Notes: generated by a model not told the origin, from the sequence alone. DNA of 54,991 bases from an uncultured Clostridium sp. (GCA_900538475.1 UPYT01000024.1:1-54991), one strand, 5' to 3'. Shown: positions 40,862-50,037, counted from the stretch's first letter. Program-made: numbers and translations.

Positions 40862-41731
40862 ATGGAAAACAGATTAGGCAATCCCAAGAACACAATTGAA
40901 GTGATTCAAAAGTATGAATTTGCCTTTCAAAAAAAATTCGGACAGAATTTTTTGATTGATACGCATGTGCTGGATAAAATTATCCGGGCTGCAGGAGTGA
41001 CAAAAGAGGATATGGTTTTGGAAATCGGTCCCGGAATTGGCACAATGACTCAGTGTCTTGCTGAGGCAGCCGGCCGGGTAGTTGCAGTGGAGATTGACTC
41101 GAATCTGATTCCGATTCTGAAAGATACCTTAAAGGATTATGATAATATCACGGTCATTAACGAGGATATCCTGAAGGTGGATATTAAAAAGCTGGCAGAA
41201 GAATATAATGGCGGCCGACCCATTAAGGTTGTGGCAAATCTGCCCTATTATATTACAACGCCGATTATCATGGGGCTGTTTGAGAGTGAAGTTCCTATTG
41301 ATAATATTACGGTTATGGTGCAGAAAGAGGTGGCAGACAGGATGCAGACCGGTCCCGGATCAAAGGATTACGGAGCATTGTCTCTGGCTGTTCAATATTA
41401 TGCAGAGCCTTATATTGTGGCGAATGTTCCGCCCAACTGCTTTATTCCCCGTCCTAATGTAGGATCTGCGGTAATTCGGCTGACCAGACATCAGAAGCCG
41501 CCGGTTGAGGTAAAGGACAGCGGGTTGATGTTCCGTCTGATTCGTGCTTCTTTTAATCAGCGGAGAAAAACTCTTCAGAATGGCCTGAACAATTCCTCAG
41601 AGCTGCATTATTCCAAGGAGCAGATTGCCAGGGCAATTGAAAGTCTCGGCGTTCCGGCAACAGTGCGCGGGGAGGCTCTGACTCTGGAACAGTTTGCCCG
41701 TCTGGCTAATTATTTTACAGAAAATGCCTAG
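40862..41731 (+). CDS. rsmA: 16S rRNA dimethyladenosine transferase
   Basis: 289-residue KsgA/RsmA methyltransferase that dimethylates A1518 and A1519. Motifs are KKFGQNFLID, VLEIGPGIGTMTQCL, VANLPYYITTPI and the C-terminal FNQRRKTLQNGL. GAGAGG precedes ATG 40862. An upstream frame opening at 40811 lacks a binding site. rnmV, usually just upstream in Firmicutes, is missing. Confidence 0.96.
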   Translation: MENRLGNPKNTIEVIQKYEFAFQKKFGQNFLIDTHVLDKIIRAAGVTKEDMVLEIGPGIGTMTQCLAEAAGRVVAVEIDSNLIPILKDTLKDYDNITVINEDILKVDIKKLAEEYNGGRPIKVVANLPYYITTPIIMGLFESEVPIDNITVMVQKEVADRMQTGPGSKDYGALSLAVQYYAEPYIVANVPPNCFIPRPNVGSAVIRLTRHQKPPVEVKDSGLMFRLIRASFNQRRKTLQNGLNNSSELHYSKEQIARAIESLGVPATVRGEALTLEQFARLANYFTENA

Positions 41732-41750
41732 AAAATGAGATTTCAGACAA

Positions 41751-41809
41751 AAAACAGGGCTTTCGTTTTTGCAGATGATATATCTGCAGCTGCGAAGCCC
41801 TGTTTTATT
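41751..41809. terminator. Bidirectional terminator between rsmA and nagB
   Basis: An AAAACAGGGCTTTCG-type left arm (41751-41765) pairs with CGAAGCCCTGTTTT (41793-41806) with one bulge, around an inner GCAGAT/ATCTGC hairpin. A and T runs on both flanks allow it to serve both convergent genes. Confidence 0.85.
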
Positions 41810-41873
41810 ATACACAGTTATCGACTGATAGTTTTCGTGAACAAATTTACTTTCTCTCAAATAGGCTGCGTAA

Positions 41874-42605
41874 TTACAGATCGCATTTGGAAAGAGCTGC
41901 TTCATCTGCAACGATGGTTACATCCGGATGCATCTGCAGAATAGAAGCCGGAACATGAGGAGTAACCGGTCCGCTGATAACCTGTTTCAGAATATCAGCT
42001 TTGTCAGCGCCGCTGACAACCATCAGAACCTTCTTTGCCTGCATAATGGTCTGAATTCCCATGGTATAAGCCTGCTTCGGAACGTCGTCAATGCTGGCGA
42101 AGAAACGCTTGTTTGCTTCAATGGTGCTGGGCTGCAGATCTACGCAGTGGGTCAGAGTAGCAAAGGTGTCATCCGGCTCGTTAAATCCGATATGTCCATT
42201 GTGGCCAAGGCCAAGAAGCTGAAGATCCACGCCGCCGATCTCTTTGATAACGTTGTTGTAGCGGGCACATTCTTTGTCACTGTCCGGCTCGGTTCCATCA
42301 GGAATGTTGGTGCGGGCCAGATCGATATTTACATGCTTGAACAGATTGTTGTACATGAAATAGTAGTAGCTCTGGTCATTATCTCTATTCAGTCCTTTAT
42401 ATTCATCCAGGTTAACAGTAGAAACGCCGGAGAAATCCAGATCGCCCTGATTGTACCACTCAATCAGCTCTTTGTAGGTGCCGATGGGTGAAGAACCGGT
42501 AGCCAGTCCCAGTACACAGTTTGGTTTTAAAATAACCTGTGCTGCAATAACATGGGCTGCTCTGCGGCTTAACTCATTGTAATCCTTTGCTTTGATGATT
42601 TGCAT
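41874..42605 (-). CDS. nagB: Glucosamine-6-phosphate deaminase
   Basis: 243-residue enzyme that converts glucosamine-6-phosphate to fructose-6-phosphate and ammonia. It shows VLGLATGSSPIGTYKEL, VNLDEYKGL, the catalytic LGLGHNGHIGFNEP and the C-terminal ISGPVTPHVPASIL. It is slightly shorter than the Escherichia coli enzyme, as usual for the Firmicute form. No nagA or amino-sugar transporter is adjacent. It is divergent from the unknown 42720 gene. Confidence 0.96.
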   Translation of the reverse strand: MQIIKAKDYNELSRRAAHVIAAQVILKPNCVLGLATGSSPIGTYKELIEWYNQGDLDFSGVSTVNLDEYKGLNRDNDQSYYYFMYNNLFKHVNIDLARTNIPDGTEPDSDKECARYNNVIKEIGGVDLQLLGLGHNGHIGFNEPDDTFATLTHCVDLQPSTIEANKRFFASIDDVPKQAYTMGIQTIMQAKKVLMVVSGADKADILKQVISGPVTPHVPASILQMHPDVTIVADEAALSKCDL

Positions 42606-42652
42606 GGTAATACCCCCTGAAAATAAAAAATTTTTTGTTAAAATCTAATCAT

Positions 42653-42681
42653 AGGATAGCATTTTTAGGTCATAGTTGCAA
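42653..42681 (-). promoter_or_regulatory. Promoter of nagB
   Basis: Minus strand TTGCAA (42676-42681) and TATCCT (42653-42658) with a 17-base spacer, about 47 bases before the start codon. Confidence 0.6.
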
Positions 42682-42719
42682 TGGTTATTTCATAAAATGT
42701 TTATCAAAGGAGTGATAGC

Positions 42720-44618
42720 ATGTCTGATTATCGAAGATTAATCTCATACATTTATGCATATGAGGGCGGCATAAAAGGAAAAAATATTGGATATGCCAAG
42801 GTGGAGATACGAGGGGGACAGTGCAGAATACAGGTAAATGTGAAAAGAGTTTTTGTGGGAAGTAATGAAACAGGGGTTTATTTGCTGGCTCCAGAAGCGG
42901 AAATTCTTCTTGGGAGAATTTTTATTCGGGGAGGCGCAGGGGAGTTTCGAACACAGGTAAATGCAGAAAATGTGGAGGGGAGCGGGATTTCCGCAGATCA
43001 GTTCTATGGGCTGACCATCCATGATGTGACAAGTACCTGGAGAAGTTATACAACGGTCTGGGAGGATGCGGTGGCACAGACGGCAGAGGTTCAGCTGGCA
43101 GATATTACATCAGAAAATATGAGAAGACGGGACAGCAGTGTTGAAGCAATCAGCAGGGCGTTGACTATGACGGCGCTGAAGCGGACAGCAGAAACTGGCA
43201 GAAACGGACTTCAGGCAGCAGAAGCCCTGAAGACTGAAATAGAACAGGAAGCAACAGGACAGCTTGAGATATCAGAGGAGCTGGAAACAGAAGAACTGGA
43301 AAAGCAGAGGGAAGGGAGTGAAAAAGAGCCGGAAGGGGGAGAAGCTTTAGCGGTTCAGAGTGAGGAGAAAACAGAAGAGAGGAAACAGGAAGAAGGAGAA
43401 GAATTTAAGGCTCAGAGCGAGAAGGTATCAGAAGAGCCAGGGGGAAAAGTCTCCGGGATCTTAGGGGAGAAAAGGTCAGAAGAGCAAATAGGGGAAGGGA
43501 CTGCGGTGGTGAGTGAGAAAGCGCCGGAAGATAAGAGCCAGGAAGGAGGAGAAGAATTTAAGGCTCAGAGCGAAAAGCAGCCAGAAGAGCAAAAGAAAGA
43601 AGAATCTGAGGTTCAAAACCTGAAAAATCCAGAAGTTCCGGAAGAGCCAAGAGGAGAACCTTCGGGGGAGAGGAATCTGGAAAAACAGGAAGAGATTTTG
43701 AAAACAGAAAGGGGGGAGGAATGGGCAGAACAGCAGCAGATGAAAAAAATACTGGAAATGCATCTCCCGGTTTCAGCAGAAATTGAACGGGAATTAAAAC
43801 GGGAGGAGAAGCGCCTGGAGACAATTGCTCCCTGGGAGGAGGATGAGAAAGGCAGTAAAAATCAGGAGGAGAGGGGAAAAATTTCAGATGCTCTCTCTGG
43901 AAGAATGGAGGCGCAGCCAACGCCTGGTTTATCCGGTGAGCCAGTTTCTGGCTCGACAGATGAGCTGGTAAACAGACCGCCTCATAAGTCATTCGGAAAA
44001 ACAAGAAACAGCGCAGCAGCAGCTCGTCTGTCACGTTTGAAAAATATTTTGCAACCAGGGGTTCTTCAGTCCCTGCTTCTGCAGCCGGAGGAGTCCCAGA
44101 CAGCGCCGCCTGCTTCAATCAGGCAGGGAACAGCTGGACAGGAAGTGCAGTCGCAGACATCAGGACTGAAAAGAGAACAGGAGACACCATATCCCGAACT
44201 GGAAAATCCGGCAGTTTTACGGGAACTGGAACGTCAGGAGGCAGAGGAAAACAACAGAAGTGATTTGTGGGAACGCTTTCAGAGACAGTATACAAGAGTT
44301 CTGGCCTTTGAGTGTGACAGTGGCTGTGAAATTCTTTCCATTAAGCCTCAGGATATTGGACTGCTTCCAAGAGAAATATGGGTGTACGGCAATAACAGCT
44401 TTCTGCTGCACGGATACTATAATTATCGCCATTTGATCCTGGCTCGTCTGTCTGATTCCGGAGGAAAAATCCGCTATCTTTTAGGCGTTCCGGGACACTA
44501 TTTCAGCAATGAAAAATATATGGCTTCGATGTTCGGTTTTCCCCATTTTGTGCTGGCAAAAAAACAGCCGGATGAAGACGGGAGATTTGGATACTGGTAT
44601 ACGGATATCCGCCTGTAG
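42720..44618 (+). CDS. Unknown protein, two conserved-looking ends joined by a Glu-rich linker
   Basis: 632 residues, no signal peptide or membrane helix. The N-terminal part (about 1-120) is rich in beta strands with YEGGIKGKNIGYAKVE. The middle (about 165-470) is highly acidic, Glu/Lys/Gln-rich and low complexity. The C-terminal part (about 515-632) is aromatic, with GNNSFLLHGYYNYRHL and LLGVPGHYFSNEKYMASMFGF. It resembles Lachnospiraceae proteins that I tentatively recall as DUF6128. GGAG precedes ATG 42720. No enzymatic motif is visible. A structural, possibly spore-related role is only a guess. Confidence 0.7.
   Translation: MSDYRRLISYIYAYEGGIKGKNIGYAKVEIRGGQCRIQVNVKRVFVGSNETGVYLLAPEAEILLGRIFIRGGAGEFRTQVNAENVEGSGISADQFYGLTIHDVTSTWRSYTTVWEDAVAQTAEVQLADITSENMRRRDSSVEAISRALTMTALKRTAETGRNGLQAAEALKTEIEQEATGQLEISEELETEELEKQREGSEKEPEGGEALAVQSEEKTEERKQEEGEEFKAQSEKVSEEPGGKVSGILGEKRSEEQIGEGTAVVSEKAPEDKSQEGGEEFKAQSEKQPEEQKKEESEVQNLKNPEVPEEPRGEPSGERNLEKQEEILKTERGEEWAEQQQMKKILEMHLPVSAEIERELKREEKRLETIAPWEEDEKGSKNQEERGKISDALSGRMEAQPTPGLSGEPVSGSTDELVNRPPHKSFGKTRNSAAAARLSRLKNILQPGVLQSLLLQPEESQTAPPASIRQGTAGQEVQSQTSGLKREQETPYPELENPAVLRELERQEAEENNRSDLWERFQRQYTRVLAFECDSGCEILSIKPQDIGLLPREIWVYGNNSFLLHGYYNYRHLILARLSDSGGKIRYLLGVPGHYFSNEKYMASMFGFPHFVLAKKQPDEDGRFGYWYTDIRL
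43395..43577 (+). repeat. In-frame direct repeat within the Glu-rich linker
   Basis: About 30 bases at 43395-43424 recur at 43548-43577 with one visible change, both encoding GEEFKAQSEK. The 153-base spacing keeps the frame, which suggests internal duplication of the linker. Confidence 0.75.
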
Positions 44619-44623
44619 AGCCA

Positions 44624-45358
44624 TTAGTAATCGATTCCGCGAAGCTTAACCTGACCTGTAAAGGGGGCAGTAATTTCCGCAAAAGAAAGCAGCTCTTCTT
44701 TTGTAAATGAGGAAAATCCGTCTGGGTGAAGGACTCTTTCAGATGGAACATAATTTTGAATATAATAATCAGGACACCCGGCAATCCAGGGACCGATTTG
44801 ACGGAAATCCTCGCTGGTGTGCAGGCCCTTTACAGCTGTCGTACGGAATTCAAATGGAACTGCTCCGGAGAGCAGCCACTGAACCGATTCTTGCACAGAA
44901 TCTATATCAGGGGAAACTCCGCAGACTGCAGGATAATGCTCTGGTCCGGCTTTAATGTCCATGGCAATGTAGTCCAGAAGTCCCTGTTCTGCCAGATGCC
45001 GGATAACCTGAGGGCGGCTTCCGTTCGTATCCAGTTTGATGCGCAGTCCAAGACTGCGGACCTGAAGGATGAAGTCCTCCAGCGCTTCTGGCTGAAGGCA
45101 GGGTTCTCCGCCGCTGATGCAGATTCCATCGAGAATTCGGCTTCTTTTCTTTAAAAAAGCCAGAATGTCATCAGGAGAGTACAGAGGGGGTGCATCGTTT
45201 CCAAGAATTTCACTGTTATGGCAAAAGGGACAGCGAAAGTTGCAGCCTCCAGTAAAAATTGTTGCAGCCACATATCCGGGATAGTCTAGGAGCGTGGTTT
45301 TCTGCAGTCCGCAGATAATAAGGGGATTTGTTGACTCTTGCATTTTACATATTTCCAT
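44624..45358 (-). CDS. NrdG2-like anaerobic ribonucleotide reductase activating protein (radical SAM)
   Basis: 244-residue radical SAM protein. The cluster motif CNFRCPFC is followed by ISGGEPCLQPEALEDF and KLDTNGSRPQVI. It begins with LQKTTLLDYPG, typical of the longer NrdG2-type activases, which are about 60 residues longer than classical NrdG. It would generate a glycyl radical on a partner enzyme. No nrdD or other glycyl radical enzyme is in the window. ATG 45343 is an alternative start; neither has a strong ribosome binding site. Confidence 0.85.
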   Translation of the reverse strand: MEICKMQESTNPLIICGLQKTTLLDYPGYVAATIFTGGCNFRCPFCHNSEILGNDAPPLYSPDDILAFLKKRSRILDGICISGGEPCLQPEALEDFILQVRSLGLRIKLDTNGSRPQVIRHLAEQGLLDYIAMDIKAGPEHYPAVCGVSPDIDSVQESVQWLLSGAVPFEFRTTAVKGLHTSEDFRQIGPWIAGCPDYYIQNYVPSERVLHPDGFSSFTKEELLSFAEITAPFTGQVKLRGIDY

Positions 45359-45491
45359 TTCTCTGATTTTCGTATATACTGAAACTGCTGTGAAAGGCAG
45401 CGTTTACAGTTATGCAGATATTATACCACAGGAAATAAGAAACAGGAGGAAGGGTTTTCAGAGAAATCCAAATACCTGAAGGGAAAGAAAA

Positions 45492-46049
45492 ATGGGAAAT
45501 TTACAGGAAGAAAATCAAATCATTCAGCAAAAACAGGATCAGCGTTTTATGAGAGAAGCGATCCGTCAGGCCAAAAAGGCGCTGGCCCTGGGAGATGTTC
45601 CGATTGGATGTGTGATTGAATATGAGGGGAAAATTATTGGGCGGGGCTACAATCGCCGGATGGCAGATAAAACGGTTCTTGCCCATGCGGAATTGATTGC
45701 GATAAAAAAAGCCTGTAGGAAAATGGGAGACTGGCGTTTGGAGGGATGCACAATGTATGTAACCCTGGAGCCCTGCCCTATGTGTGCCGGTGCGATTGTC
45801 CAGGCAAGGATTCCTGCTGTTGTAATTGGATGTATGAATCCAAAGGCCGGCTGCGCCGGTTCGGTGCTGGATATGCTTCATGAGGAGGGTTTTAACCACC
45901 AGGTGGAAACGAGAATTGGAATTCTGGGAGAAACCTGTTCTACCATGCTTTCTGATTTCTTCCGGAATCTCCGGAAGAAAAAAGCAGAACAGAAAGCGCA
46001 GCAGCTTATGGACGGGGGCAAACCCGCAGATATAGCCGGTAAGCCATAA
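45492..46049 (+). CDS. tadA: tRNA-specific adenosine deaminase
   Basis: 185-residue deaminase that makes inosine at the wobble position of tRNA-Arg. Zinc and catalytic residues are in LAHAELIA and the PCPMCAG motif. It has a Lys/Ala-rich C-terminal extension of about 25 residues. GAAGGGAAAG precedes ATG 45492. Its last 44 bases overlap the 3' end of the convergent membrane protein gene. tadA next to the SRP RNA and dnaX is a familiar Firmicute arrangement. Confidence 0.94.
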   Translation: MGNLQEENQIIQQKQDQRFMREAIRQAKKALALGDVPIGCVIEYEGKIIGRGYNRRMADKTVLAHAELIAIKKACRKMGDWRLEGCTMYVTLEPCPMCAGAIVQARIPAVVIGCMNPKAGCAGSVLDMLHEEGFNHQVETRIGILGETCSTMLSDFFRNLRKKKAEQKAQQLMDGGKPADIAGKP

Positions 46050-46563
46050 GGGTAGCGGAAACAGTAAAAAAGATTTCCAGGGCGCTGCTGACAATTCCTG
46101 CCAGAACAAACAGAAAGCCGGAAATCAGCACAATGGCTGCCAGCCCTGCCAGATACAACCGGTAAATGGTTTTGTTTTTTGGTTCCGCAGTCTGGTACAG
46201 TCGGAGCACAATGAAAAACAGGCAGATGGTCAGACAGGCAGCAGCAAGAAAAGCAAAGACAATGTGGAGACTGGCCTTTAAGGGCATCTGCTCTGGAAGA
46301 TAAGGCGTGGTAACAGCAAAGTCCAACAGCACCAGAGCAAGATAGACCAGCCAGCTGGCTGTCGGCTTTCGGGGCATATGGCGGATAATTCTCCGGAGAA
46401 TAAAAAAGAAATAGATTCCCACAATCAGTCCCCACAGGACAAAGGCTTCTTTTCTTCCGGCAATATTTCCCAGCACGGAAAAATTGGTGCGGAACCAGTC
46501 GCTGTTTATGGCAAAAAGAAAGGTGTAGACGGGAATCAGGACATATGCAGTAAAAGCAGTCAT
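46006..46563 (-). CDS. Unknown six-helix membrane protein
   Basis: 185 residues with about six hydrophobic segments (roughly 5-20, 40-57, 70-87, 98-122, 135-155 and 158-176) and short polar loops. No family recognised. Minus-strand GGAGG is positioned just before the start codon. It converges on and overlaps tadA by 44 bases, which is unusual but compatible with both frames being real. The hydrophobic pattern and ribosome binding site support coding. Confidence 0.65.
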   Translation of the reverse strand: MTAFTAYVLIPVYTFLFAINSDWFRTNFSVLGNIAGRKEAFVLWGLIVGIYFFFILRRIIRHMPRKPTASWLVYLALVLLDFAVTTPYLPEQMPLKASLHIVFAFLAAACLTICLFFIVLRLYQTAEPKNKTIYRLYLAGLAAIVLISGFLFVLAGIVSSALEIFFTVSATLMAYRLYLRVCPRP

Positions 46564-46667
46564 AAAAGCAGCCTCCTTGAAATCATAATAGGTGGTGTGT
46601 ATCAGTATCTATTTGTGTTTTTAATGGCCAGTTTAACATAGGCACAGGCATTTCGGCAATAGAAATC

Positions 46668-46696
46668 TTGACAAAACTATGGCGGTAGGGTATACT
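46668..46696 (+). promoter_or_regulatory. Promoter of the SRP RNA gene
   Basis: Consensus TTGACA at 46668-46673 and TATACT at 46691-46696 with a 17-base spacer. It is stronger than most in the window, as expected for a stable RNA. Confidence 0.85.
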
Positions 46697-46724
46697 TAAC
46701 TGGCGTAAAATTGTCATAAAGCTT

Positions 46725-46986
46725 CCGCGCAGCCGGGGAGATAGCGGTGCCCTGAACCTGCAATCCGCTCCAGCAGGGGTGATATCCCGCCTCGGATATG
46801 TTCTTGCAGGGCTGCCCCTGGTAAGCGGCGTTGACGTTTGGGTCTTGCGCAACAGAACCTCATGAACCGTGTCAGGGCAGGAATGCAGCAGCACTAAGTG
46901 AGTCCTTCTGTGTGCCGCAAGGGTGCCTGGACCGAGCTGGCTGTCAGGGTAACGCCTGTGAGCCGTATACAAAGCGGGGTGCGCGG
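46725..46986 (+). ncRNA. ffs: Signal recognition particle RNA, large Gram-positive type
   Basis: About 262 bases whose ends pair (CCGCGC at 46725-46730 with GCGCGG at 46981-46986). The domain IV core that binds Ffh is GTGTCAGGGCAGGAATGCAG (46877-46896), followed by CAGCACTAAG. The length indicates the long form with an Alu-like 5' domain. It scaffolds Ffh in co-translational membrane targeting. Predicted transcription begins about 20 bases earlier, so 5' processing is likely. Exact ends are estimated from pairing. Confidence 0.93.
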
Positions 46987-47013
46987 ATTAAAATAATAAT
47001 TTAGAATCAGTAT

Positions 47014-47044
47014 GCCGGGTGCAGAGATGCATGCGGCTCTTTTT
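47014..47044 (+). terminator. Terminator of the SRP RNA gene
   Basis: A ten-pair stem (47014-47023 with 47028-47037, one mismatch and one wobble) with GAGA loop, then a T-rich run to 47044. Confidence 0.75.
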
Positions 47045-47211
47045 CTGTCTGTTTATTCCCGGAAAACCTCGTTTCTTCCTGCTGTTTCGGCAGATTCCTA
47101 CTTGCCCGCGCTTGCTATATGTATTATAATATATCAGAATGGGCTTATTTTAATCTGATGTGGAAAACAACGAAAAAAAGATGTGATAACAACAGAAAGG
47201 ATGTGGCTTCG

Positions 47212-48288
47212 ATGAGAGTTGGAATGCTGACCAGCGGCGGTGACTGCCAGAGCCTGAACGCAACCATGCGGGGCGTGGCAAAGTCTCTGTATAAAATGTA
47301 CGATGATGTGGAGATTATTGGATTTGAGGACGGCTATAAAGGCCTGATGTATGCAGATTATCAAATTATGAAACCATCTGATTTTTCTGGTATTCTGACC
47401 AAGGGCGGAACCATTCTGGGAACCTCCCGCCAGCCCTTTAAACTGATGCGGGTGCCGGATGAAAACGGCCTTGACAAAGTAGAAGCAATGAAACACACCT
47501 ATAAAAAATTAAAGCTGGAGTGTCTGGTGGTTCTGGGCGGAAACGGAAGCCAGAAAACAGCCAATCTTCTTCGAGAGGAAGGGCTGAATGTGGTATCCCT
47601 GCCAAAGACCATTGACAACGATCTGTGGGGAACAGATGTGACCTTCGGCTTTCAGAGCGCCATTAATGTAGCAACCAATGCCATCGACTGCATTCATACT
47701 ACCGCAGCATCCCATGGACGTGTATTCATTGTGGAGGTTATGGGGCACAAGGTTGGCTGGCTGACGCTTTATGCCGGACTGGCAGGCGGAGCAGATATTA
47801 TTCTTCTGCCGGAGATCCCCTATGATCTGAATGTGATTGTAGGCGCGCTGAGAGAGCGCAATAGACAGGGAAAGCGTTTTTCCATTTTGGCTGTGGCAGA
47901 GGGCGCCATTTCCAAAGAGGACGCCATGCTCACCAAAAAGGAGCTGAAAGAAAAGAAGAAAAACGGAGTTGTGTATCCGTCTGTGGCCTATGAGCTGGGA
48001 GCAAAGATTACAGAAAAGACAGGCCAGGAGGTGCGGGTTACTGTTCCGGGCCATACTCAGAGAGGCGGAGAACCCTGCCCCTATGATCGTGTGCTTTCTA
48101 CCCGTTTAGGCGCAGCAGCAGCCAAGCTGATTCAGGATAAGGAATATGGCTACATGGTTGCTGTGCATAACAATGAGATTACCAAGGTTCCTCTTGCAGA
48201 GGTAGCGGGACGTTTGAAAACTGTAGATCCGAACAGCTCTATTATTAAAGAGGCAAAAATGCTGGGTATCAGTTTTGGTGACGAATAA
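47212..48288 (+). CDS. pfkA: 6-phosphofructokinase
   Basis: 358-residue PFK-A family enzyme of glycolysis. It shows LTSGGDCQSLNATMRG, VLGGNGSQKTANLL, catalytic PKTIDND, VEVMGHKVGWL and VPGHTQRGG. At the donor-deciding positions (Escherichia coli 104 and 124) it has Gly and Lys. This mixed pattern occurs in ATP-using enzymes of the family, whereas PPi-type enzymes have Asp and Lys. The usual Asp103 is Asn. AAAGGA supports ATG 47212; the frame from 47119 lacks a ribosome binding site. It interrupts the common ffs-dnaX adjacency. Confidence 0.93.
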   Translation: MRVGMLTSGGDCQSLNATMRGVAKSLYKMYDDVEIIGFEDGYKGLMYADYQIMKPSDFSGILTKGGTILGTSRQPFKLMRVPDENGLDKVEAMKHTYKKLKLECLVVLGGNGSQKTANLLREEGLNVVSLPKTIDNDLWGTDVTFGFQSAINVATNAIDCIHTTAASHGRVFIVEVMGHKVGWLTLYAGLAGGADIILLPEIPYDLNVIVGALRERNRQGKRFSILAVAEGAISKEDAMLTKKELKEKKKNGVVYPSVAYELGAKITEKTGQEVRVTVPGHTQRGGEPCPYDRVLSTRLGAAAAKLIQDKEYGYMVAVHNNEITKVPLAEVAGRLKTVDPNSSIIKEAKMLGISFGDE

Positions 48289-48351
48289 AAATAACTGCAA
48301 AGCTCCAGATAGAATTCCGGAGATCTGCAGAAAATAAGGAGTTTTTGATTT

Positions 48352-49992
48352 ATGTCATATACTGCGCTGTACCGCAAGTGGAGGCCGACAGGATTTGCGG
48401 ACGTTAAGGGACAGGATCATATTGTACAGACCCTGAAAAATCAGATAACCGGGCAGCGCATTGGTCATGCCTATCTGTTCTGCGGAACACGGGGAACCGG
48501 AAAAACTACCATTGCCAAGATTTTTGCAAAGGCAGTCAACTGTGAACATCCTGTTGACGGAAGCCCATGCGGAGAGTGTGAGAGCTGCCAGAGCATTGTA
48601 TCCGGCCGTTCTATGAACGTAGTTGAGATTGATGCGGCTTCCAACAATGGTGTGGAAAATATCAGAGAAATTCGGGAACAGGTTCAGTATCCGCCCACAG
48701 AAGGGCGGTACCGGGTTTATATTATTGATGAGGTGCATATGCTGTCTACGGGCGCATTCAATGCACTTTTAAAGACCCTGGAGGAGCCACCGTCCTATGT
48801 GATTTTTATTCTGGCAACAACAGAGGTTCATAAAATACCTATTACGGTGTTGTCTCGATGCCAGCGCTATGATTTCCGGCGGATTACCATTGAGACCATA
48901 GCGGCGCGGCTGCGGGAGCTGGCAGATGCGGAGCAGATTCCGGTAGAGGAGCGGGCGCTGACTTATCTTGCAAAGGCGGCAGATGGTTCCATGCGAGATG
49001 CGCTGAGTCTGCTGGATCAGTGTGTTGCATTCCATTTCGGTACTTTGCTGACTTATGATAATGTGCTGGAGGTGCTGGGAGCTGTCGATTCCAGCGTGTT
49101 CAGTCAGCTTTTGCGGGAAATTCTTGCAGGAGACACAGCTGGCTGTATTCACTGTCTGGAGGAAATGGTGATTCAAGGGCGTGAGCTGGGACAGTTTGTG
49201 GTGGATTTTATCTGGTATCTGAGAAATCTTTTGATATTGAAAACCACAGAGGACGCGGAGGTCATGCTGGAAATGTCTGAGGACAATCTGCGTCTTCTTC
49301 GAGAAGAGGCAAAGATGGTAAACGGGGAGACGCTGATGCGGTTTATCCGTATCTTTTCTGAGCTTTCCAACCAGCTGCGCTATGCTTCCCAGAAACGGGT
49401 TTTGATTGAGATAGCCCTGATTAAGCTGACAAAGCCGCAGATGGAGCCGAATCTGGACTCCATTCTTCAGAGGCTTAATGAGCTGGAGGCCAGGATTGAA
49501 GAAACGCCTCAGGTTACGCCGGAGCTGATGCAGCAGATGGCAGCCCGGATGGGAAATTCCGGCGGTGCGTCTTTAAACAGTACAGCTGCAGGAGTTTCTC
49601 CGGGCCAGGAAGAAGGCGGTTCAGGAGGAGAAATGCCGCCGCAGGTGGCAATTCCCAGAGCCCAGCTGGAGGATTTGAATCTGATTCGTCAGGACTGGGG
49701 AAAAATTATCCGGGATTTAGGAGGAGCAATTCGTCCCAGCTTTCGGGACACGGTGCTGGAACCCAGCGGAGACAGCTGCCTTTGCGTGGTATTTTCCAGC
49801 CCTGATAATTATGCTATTGGCAGCAGGGCAACGGTTCTGGGTGAACTGGAGCGGTATATTCAGGAAAAATACGGAAAAGAGCTGTATCTGAAGGCCCGCC
49901 TGAAAAGTGTCGGCGAGCGTATGAATACCATTTATGTAAGTGATGAGGAATTAAAAGAAGCGGTTCATATAGATATTGAGTTTGAGGAATAA
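48352..49992 (+). CDS. dnaX: DNA polymerase III gamma/tau subunit
   Basis: 546-residue clamp-loader ATPase. It has YRKWRPTGFADVKGQDHI, Walker A GTRGTGKTT, a four-Cys zinc module (CEHP...CGECESC), Walker B IIDEVHML, sensor LATTEVHKIP and SRCQRYDF. The C-terminal region after about 370 is the tau-specific part. No obvious AAAAAAG slippery site for a gamma frameshift was noticed. AAGGAG precedes ATG 48352. It starts the dnaX-ybaB-recR unit. Confidence 0.96.
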   Translation: MSYTALYRKWRPTGFADVKGQDHIVQTLKNQITGQRIGHAYLFCGTRGTGKTTIAKIFAKAVNCEHPVDGSPCGECESCQSIVSGRSMNVVEIDAASNNGVENIREIREQVQYPPTEGRYRVYIIDEVHMLSTGAFNALLKTLEEPPSYVIFILATTEVHKIPITVLSRCQRYDFRRITIETIAARLRELADAEQIPVEERALTYLAKAADGSMRDALSLLDQCVAFHFGTLLTYDNVLEVLGAVDSSVFSQLLREILAGDTAGCIHCLEEMVIQGRELGQFVVDFIWYLRNLLILKTTEDAEVMLEMSEDNLRLLREEAKMVNGETLMRFIRIFSELSNQLRYASQKRVLIEIALIKLTKPQMEPNLDSILQRLNELEARIEETPQVTPELMQQMAARMGNSGGASLNSTAAGVSPGQEEGGSGGEMPPQVAIPRAQLEDLNLIRQDWGKIIRDLGGAIRPSFRDTVLEPSGDSCLCVVFSSPDNYAIGSRATVLGELERYIQEKYGKELYLKARLKSVGERMNTIYVSDEELKEAVHIDIEFEE

Positions 49993-50037
49993 AAGAGCCG
50001 TTTAAAATCGTTATGAAAATTGAGGAGGACAAACATC

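Noticed and set aside
44624..45358. Radical SAM protein as the sulfatase-maturing enzyme
   Set aside because: Only the CxxxCxxC cluster is present, with an NrdG2-type N-terminus and no Cys-rich SPASM-like C-terminal region as in anSME; also 34 kb away.
46583..46972. 129-codon minus-strand frame across the SRP RNA
   Set aside because: It lies over a clear structured RNA gene and its promoter.
48352..49992. Programmed frameshift in dnaX
   Set aside because: No AAAAAAG-type slippery heptamer with a following stem was noticed by eye.
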